Shown: positions 6,577-9,239 of the stretch, one piece after another
Layout of the letters: each line of letters begins with the position of its first letter
How positions within the stretch are numbered: position 1 is the stretch's first letter
Source: SZUA-430 sp031413635
GTDB taxonomy: Bacteria; Pseudomonadota; Alphaproteobacteria; Micropepsales; Micropepsaceae
NCBI GenBank assembly: GCA_031413635.1
Contig: JANOFM010000097.1
Span: 1 to 9,239 of the forward strand
Direction: 5' to 3'
Length of the DNA: 9,239 nt
The notes under the pieces: model-generated
Database searches by the model: none
Told to the model about the DNA's origin: nothing
The model's input: only the letters and a program-made list of their open reading frames with translations
Program-made: the position numbers and the translations under genes

Positions 6577-6867
6577 TTATTCGGCGGGACGGTCGAAGAC
6601 GCCTGCCCTGAGCAAGCCGACACCGGTGCCCGCCATCCAGATCGCGATGATGGCAACGATGGTGGCTACATCGAAGTCGCGGCGCACGTAAATCACCGCG
6701 GCGCAGGCCAGCATTGCGACACCTTCCCACATGAGAAGCGAGGCGATGAGCCTGGTCCGCGCTTCTTCGTGGGTCGCGAAATACTGGGCGGCGACGAGTT
6801 CGCCGGCCGCAAGCATCGCAAGACCCGCGGCAATCGCATCGACGAGCGAGACGCCTGTTTCTTCCAT
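6577..6867 (-). CDS. Small uncharacterised membrane protein between pntAb and pntB
   Basis: This gene encodes 96 residues with three likely membrane helices (about 7-28, 38-60 and 65-87) and a short polar tail ending FDRPAE. The loop between helices 1 and 2 is charged (ATHEEARTR). I do not recognise the family. Its ATG is one base after the pntAb stop (TGA G ATG), and AAGAAGG in the end of pntAb can serve as ribosome binding site, so it is translated as part of the pnt operon. E. coli pntA-pntB has no gene at this point. It is not a duplicated PntAb: the PntAb sequence marks (TPALHTPLMAVTNAISS, NIFGGFLVT) are absent. A structural, assembly or regulatory role with the transhydrogenase is inferred only from position. 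Confidence 0.82.
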   Translation of the reverse strand: MEETGVSLVDAIAAGLAMLAAGELVAAQYFATHEEARTRLIASLLMWEGVAMLACAAVIYVRRDFDVATIVAIIAIWMAGTGVGLLRAGVFDRPAE

Positions 6868-6868
6868 C

Positions 6869-7183
6869 TCACTTCTTGTCCTTCTTGCGGTACATCGCAA
6901 GCATGCGCTGGGTCACGAGGAAGCCGCCGAAAATGTTGACACTGGCCAGGACGACGGCGATGAAGCCGAACAGTTTGGCGATCCAGCCGCCCTCGCCCGC
7001 CGCCATCATGTCGAAGCCGACAGCAAGCAGCGCGCCGACGATGATGACCGAAGAGATCGCGTTGGTGACCGCCATCAACGGCGTGTGCAGGGCGGGCGTC
7101 ACGCTCCACACCACGTAGTAGCCGACGAAGATCGCGAGAACGAAAATCGACAGGCGGAAGATGAAGGGATCGATCGCTTCCAT
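6869..7183 (-). CDS. pntAb: NAD(P) transhydrogenase subunit alpha part 2
   Basis: In alphaproteobacteria the alpha subunit is split, and this 104-residue protein is its membrane part: the first helices of domain II, which form the proton channel with PntB. Three or four helices are seen (about 10-30, 34-58, 67-90). Conserved marks include TPALHTPLMAVTNAISSVII (29-48), where the helix pair begins, and NIFGGFLVTQRMLAMY (83-98) near the end, followed by a basic tail (RKKDKK). The ATG at 7183 is preceded by GAGGGAAAC, a good ribosome binding site, 11 bases after the pntAa stop. The frame stays open further upstream inside pntAa, but without a better start. Confidence 0.96.
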   Translation of the reverse strand: MEAIDPFIFRLSIFVLAIFVGYYVVWSVTPALHTPLMAVTNAISSVIIVGALLAVGFDMMAAGEGGWIAKLFGFIAVVLASVNIFGGFLVTQRMLAMYRKKDKK

Positions 7184-7194
7184 GTTTGTTTCCC

Positions 7195-8319
7195 TCAAGA
7201 CTTCACGGCGGCGTGCACGATTTCGCCGTCGCGCGTCAGGCAAGTGCCTTTGATGATTTCGTCGTTCCAGTCGATCTTCAGCGCCTTGGTCGTCTTGTCG
7301 ACCAGGGGCGACAGAAAATTGAACAGGTTGCGGGCGTAGAGCGATGAGGCGTCCGCGGAAAGCCTACCCGCGAGGTTGAGCGTACCGATGATTTTGACGC
7401 CGTTCACTTCGATCGTTTCACCGGCCTTGGTCAGCGGGCAATTGCCGCCCTGCTCGGCCGCCAGATCGACGATAATCGAGCCCGGCTTCATCGAGCGCAC
7501 CATGTCTTCGGTCACCAACACCGGCGCGGAGCGGCCGGGGATGAGCGCGGTCGTGATGACGATGTCTTGCTTCTTGATCGTCTCGGCGATCAGCGTGGCC
7601 TGCTTCTTCTTGTAGGCGTCGCTCATTTCCTTGGCGTAACCGCCGGAGGTTTCGGCTTGTTTGGATTCCTCGTCCTCGACCATGACAAAGGTGCCGCCGA
7701 GCGATTGGACCTGTTCCTTGGTCGCCGCGCGAACGTCGGTCGCCGAGACGATGGCGCCCATTCGCTTGGCGGTGGCGATCGCCTGCAGACCCGCCACGCC
7801 GACGCCCATGATGAAAACGCGCGCGGGGGCGATGGTGCCGGCTGCCGTCATCATCATCGGAAAGGCGCGGCCGTAAGCACCGGCCGCATCGACGACGGCT
7901 TTGTAACCCGCCAAGTTCGATTGCGAGGACAGCACGTCCATCGACTGGGCGCGCGTGATGCGCGGCATGAATTCCATGGCGAAGGCGTTGATGCCCGCGG
8001 TTGCGTATTTCGGCACAGCCGCTTTGTCGGCGTAGGGCGCCAGAATTGCTGCGAGCATGGCGCCCCGTTTCATCGACGAGAGTTCGTCGTCGGTCGGGCG
8101 CATCACTTTCAAGACGATGTCGGCACCCAGCGCATCGGCAGCCGAGCCGACGGCGGCACCCGCACGGGCGTAGTCTTGGTCGGCGAAATGCGACGGCGCG
8201 CCCGCGCCCGCTTCGACAACGACATCGAGGCCTAAGCTCTTGAGCTTTTTCACCGTCTCAGGCGTTGCGGCCACGCGCGTTTCATTCGCGCGCCGTTCTT
8301 TCGGGATGCCGACTTTCAT
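7195..8319 (-). CDS. pntAa: NAD(P) transhydrogenase subunit alpha part 1
   Basis: This soluble subunit (domain I) binds NAD(H) and passes hydride to NADP held by PntB. It is related to alanine dehydrogenase. The 374-residue product opens MKVGIPKERRANETRVAATP, the family N-terminus. It has the RITRAQSMDVLSSQSNLAGY signature (120-139), with the Arg and Gln of the active-site region. The NAD-binding Rossmann loop GVGVAGLQA follows (172-180), with SATDVR (192-197) at the end of the next strand, where Asp195 should hold the adenosine ribose. IVDLAAEQGGNC (283-294) is also typical. Upstream lies the 48-aa oxidase subunit gene at a 47-base distance, and AGG about 5 bases before the ATG gives a modest ribosome binding site. 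Confidence 0.97.
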   Translation of the reverse strand: MKVGIPKERRANETRVAATPETVKKLKSLGLDVVVEAGAGAPSHFADQDYARAGAAVGSAADALGADIVLKVMRPTDDELSSMKRGAMLAAILAPYADKAAVPKYATAGINAFAMEFMPRITRAQSMDVLSSQSNLAGYKAVVDAAGAYGRAFPMMMTAAGTIAPARVFIMGVGVAGLQAIATAKRMGAIVSATDVRAATKEQVQSLGGTFVMVEDEESKQAETSGGYAKEMSDAYKKKQATLIAETIKKQDIVITTALIPGRSAPVLVTEDMVRSMKPGSIIVDLAAEQGGNCPLTKAGETIEVNGVKIIGTLNLAGRLSADASSLYARNLFNFLSPLVDKTTKALKIDWNDEIIKGTCLTRDGEIVHAAVKS

Positions 8320-8366
8320 TGAACCTGCGCTGGTTGGAATTGAGGTTTGGCGGGCTATGCGCTCGA

Positions 8367-8513
8367 TTAGGTGAAGAAATACGCCAACACAATCATCAGG
8401 AGCAGGATGAGTATGACGGACCACTTCGTCAGGCCCCAAAACAGCCCGAAGGTCGCCTTGTTCTCGCGGATGTCTTGACTGCCTCTCTTATAGGTCTGCG
8501 GCGCACTGGCCAT
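8367..8513 (-). CDS. aa3-type cytochrome c oxidase subunit IV
   Basis: This tiny gene encodes 48 residues: a polar start (MASAPQTYKRGSQDIRENKA), a short amphipathic stretch (TFGLFWGLTKWS), and one membrane helix (about 32-47, VILILLLMIVLAYFF). The pattern DI-(4-5 residues)-TF-(5-6 residues)-KW followed by one helix matches bacterial aa3 oxidase subunit IV (the Paracoccus protein is named CtaH), a single-helix accessory subunit of no known catalytic function. GAGG lies 7 bases before the ATG. The gene precedes pntAa by 47 bases in the same direction and is probably the first gene of the operon. No other oxidase gene is in the window. The protein is so short that sequence similarity is the only support, but the pattern and the pntAa context agree. 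Confidence 0.82.
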   Translation of the reverse strand: MASAPQTYKRGSQDIRENKATFGLFWGLTKWSVILILLLMIVLAYFFT

Positions 8514-8571
8514 GGAGATGCCTCGCTCAAGGATGGAATGACGGGTGGCGGGAAATCGCCGGTCGGGGCGG

Positions 8572-8599
8572 ACTATAGCAACGGAAATCCAACCGGCAA
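8572..8599 (-). promoter_or_regulatory. Candidate promoter of the oxidase IV-transhydrogenase operon
   Basis: On the minus strand TTGCCG (8599-8594) is followed after 16 bases by TATAGT (8577-8572), 5 of 6 to the -10 consensus. It is preceded by TGC, giving an extended -10 (TGCTATAGT). The predicted start near 8565 leaves a leader of about 50 bases to the ATG at 8513. This is the strongest promoter-like site in the window, although it is judged by consensus only. Confidence 0.5.
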
Positions 8600-8671
8600 C
8601 CGCAGTTTTGCCGCGCCTTTGCCGGCACTATCCGTTGAAAGGGGCCTTTGCGCGGCTAACGATGGCCGCTC

Positions 8672-9239
8672 TCAGTCTTTCATTGCGGCGGCATTTTGCT
8701 CTTCGAGGCGCGTGAACGACGAGTGCCGCGGAGATTCGCCCTTGGGGTCGTTGGACGTTCCGGTCACAAGAAAAATTGTCGAGCGCTTTGCGGCCTTGTC
8801 GATCCATATTCCACCATGGAGCCCGTAGGCTTCGCCTTGATGGCCGATGCGCTTGCGGCCGTCCGCGAAGAGATCGTCGCGGCATGCGTCGTTGCGAACA
8901 AGGTTCAGCAGATGGACAGAGAGCCCATAGGCGCAGATCGCGCCGTCGTCCGTGTCGCCGTTGGGTGACGCCGGGTCGTACTGCCATTGCGGTTGGAGCA
9001 TCGCTTCGACGGATGACGGCTTGAGAAGGCGCACGCGACTTAGTCTGCCATCGTTCAATATCAGCCGTGAAATCTTGGCGAGACCTCTCAGCGAAATTCT
9101 GAGACCGCCTTGCGGGCTGAACAAGGCGCCGTTCGTGCCTGGGCGGTAGGACTCGAGGTCGCACGGCACGTTGGCATCCGCGCGCAGGACCGGGCAAGCG
9201 AGTTTGCGGCCCTTCAGATCGTCGACTTGCGCGACCCAC
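8672..9239 (-). CDS. Serine beta-lactamase family hydrolase, C-terminal part (cut by window edge)
   Basis: The visible 188 residues are the C-terminal part of a protein of the class C beta-lactamase/penicillin-binding-protein-like serine hydrolase family; the N-terminal part with the catalytic SxxK serine lies beyond the right edge. Landmarks are GALFSPQGGLRISLRGLAKI, typical of the helix after the YxN region, then YGLSVHLL and GHQGEAYGLHGGIWID. There GHQG stands where the KTG or HTG triad motif is usually found. The reading frame is open to the window edge, so the GTG at 9169 is internal and not the start. Substrate and localisation are unknown: members include esterases, D-amino acid peptidases and beta-lactamases. 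It ends 158 bases upstream of the oxidase subunit gene; no terminator was seen after it. Confidence 0.8.
   Translation of the reverse strand, partial: WVAQVDDLKGRKLACPVLRADANVPCDLESYRPGTNGALFSPQGGLRISLRGLAKISRLILNDGRLSRVRLLKPSSVEAMLQPQWQYDPASPNGDTDDGAICAYGLSVHLLNLVRNDACRDDLFADGRKRIGHQGEAYGLHGGIWIDKAAKRSTIFLVTGTSNDPKGESPRHSSFTRLEEQNAAAMKD

Noticed and set aside
5985..6611. Long plus-strand open frame opposite pntB
   Set aside because: Its translation is rich in Asp, Gly, His and Arg in the pattern given by antisense of GC-rich membrane protein codons. No family resemblance and no ribosome binding site support it, and pntB occupies the other strand.
7567..8235. Plus-strand open frame opposite pntAa
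   Set aside because: It is a shadow of the conserved pntAa codons, with low-complexity Arg/Gly/His composition.
8628..9239. Alternative minus-strand open frame overlapping the beta-lactamase-family gene
   Set aside because: Its product is Arg/Pro rich with no motifs, whereas the overlapping frame gives recognisable serine hydrolase sequence through to the window edge.
1..9239. Mobile elements, CRISPR arrays, defence genes, tRNAs or long repeats
   Set aside because: I looked for spaced direct repeats, terminal inverted repeats, transposase motifs and tRNA-like cloverleaf sequence and saw none. All sizeable stretches are explained by housekeeping genes with similar codon use.

Overview
This 9.2 kb window looks like a chromosomal housekeeping region of an alphaproteobacterium, probably near Rhodospirillales. 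The evidence is high-GC coding DNA, a split three-gene proton-translocating transhydrogenase (pntAa/pntAb/pntB), a very small aa3-type cytochrome oxidase subunit IV gene, and a COQ9-family gene close to rpsU. The placement comes from gene content and protein style, not from a database search. There is no insertion sequence, phage gene, CRISPR array, tRNA or rRNA. No gene-free stretch exceeds about 160 bases.

Left part (1-1094): the first codons of a COQ9-family protein (cut by the window edge) and a peptide deformylase lie on the minus strand. They diverge from rpsU, which is on the plus strand with a TTG start and a strong ribosome binding site. The 140-base divergent spacer holds a candidate rpsU promoter and a GC-rich hairpin followed by a T-run, which could be an attenuator. 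A terminator hairpin follows rpsU and reaches into the stop codon of the convergent ABC permease gene.

Middle (1092-4181): a two-gene ABC-2/NatAB-type exporter operon on the minus strand (ATPase then permease, overlapping by ATGA) is preceded by a gene for a small lipoprotein with an NTF2-like (SnoaL/DUF4440) fold.

Right part (4259-8600): one long minus-strand operon reads, in transcription order, aa3 oxidase subunit IV (48 aa), pntAa, pntAb, an unnamed 96-aa membrane protein, pntB, an unnamed 132-aa four-helix membrane protein, and a GNAT acetyltransferase. Apart from a 47-base gap before pntAa and a 28-base gap before pntB, the genes are separated by 1 to 11 bases. An extended -10 promoter candidate lies just upstream of the oxidase gene. 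The operon ties NADPH production at the cost of the proton gradient to a subunit of the oxidase that builds that gradient. The far right holds the C-terminal part of a serine beta-lactamase-family protein, cut by the window edge.

No clearly novel defence or mobile system is visible. The best leads are the two uncharacterised membrane proteins inside the transhydrogenase operon, the rpsU leader hairpin, and the COQ9-def-rpsU arrangement.
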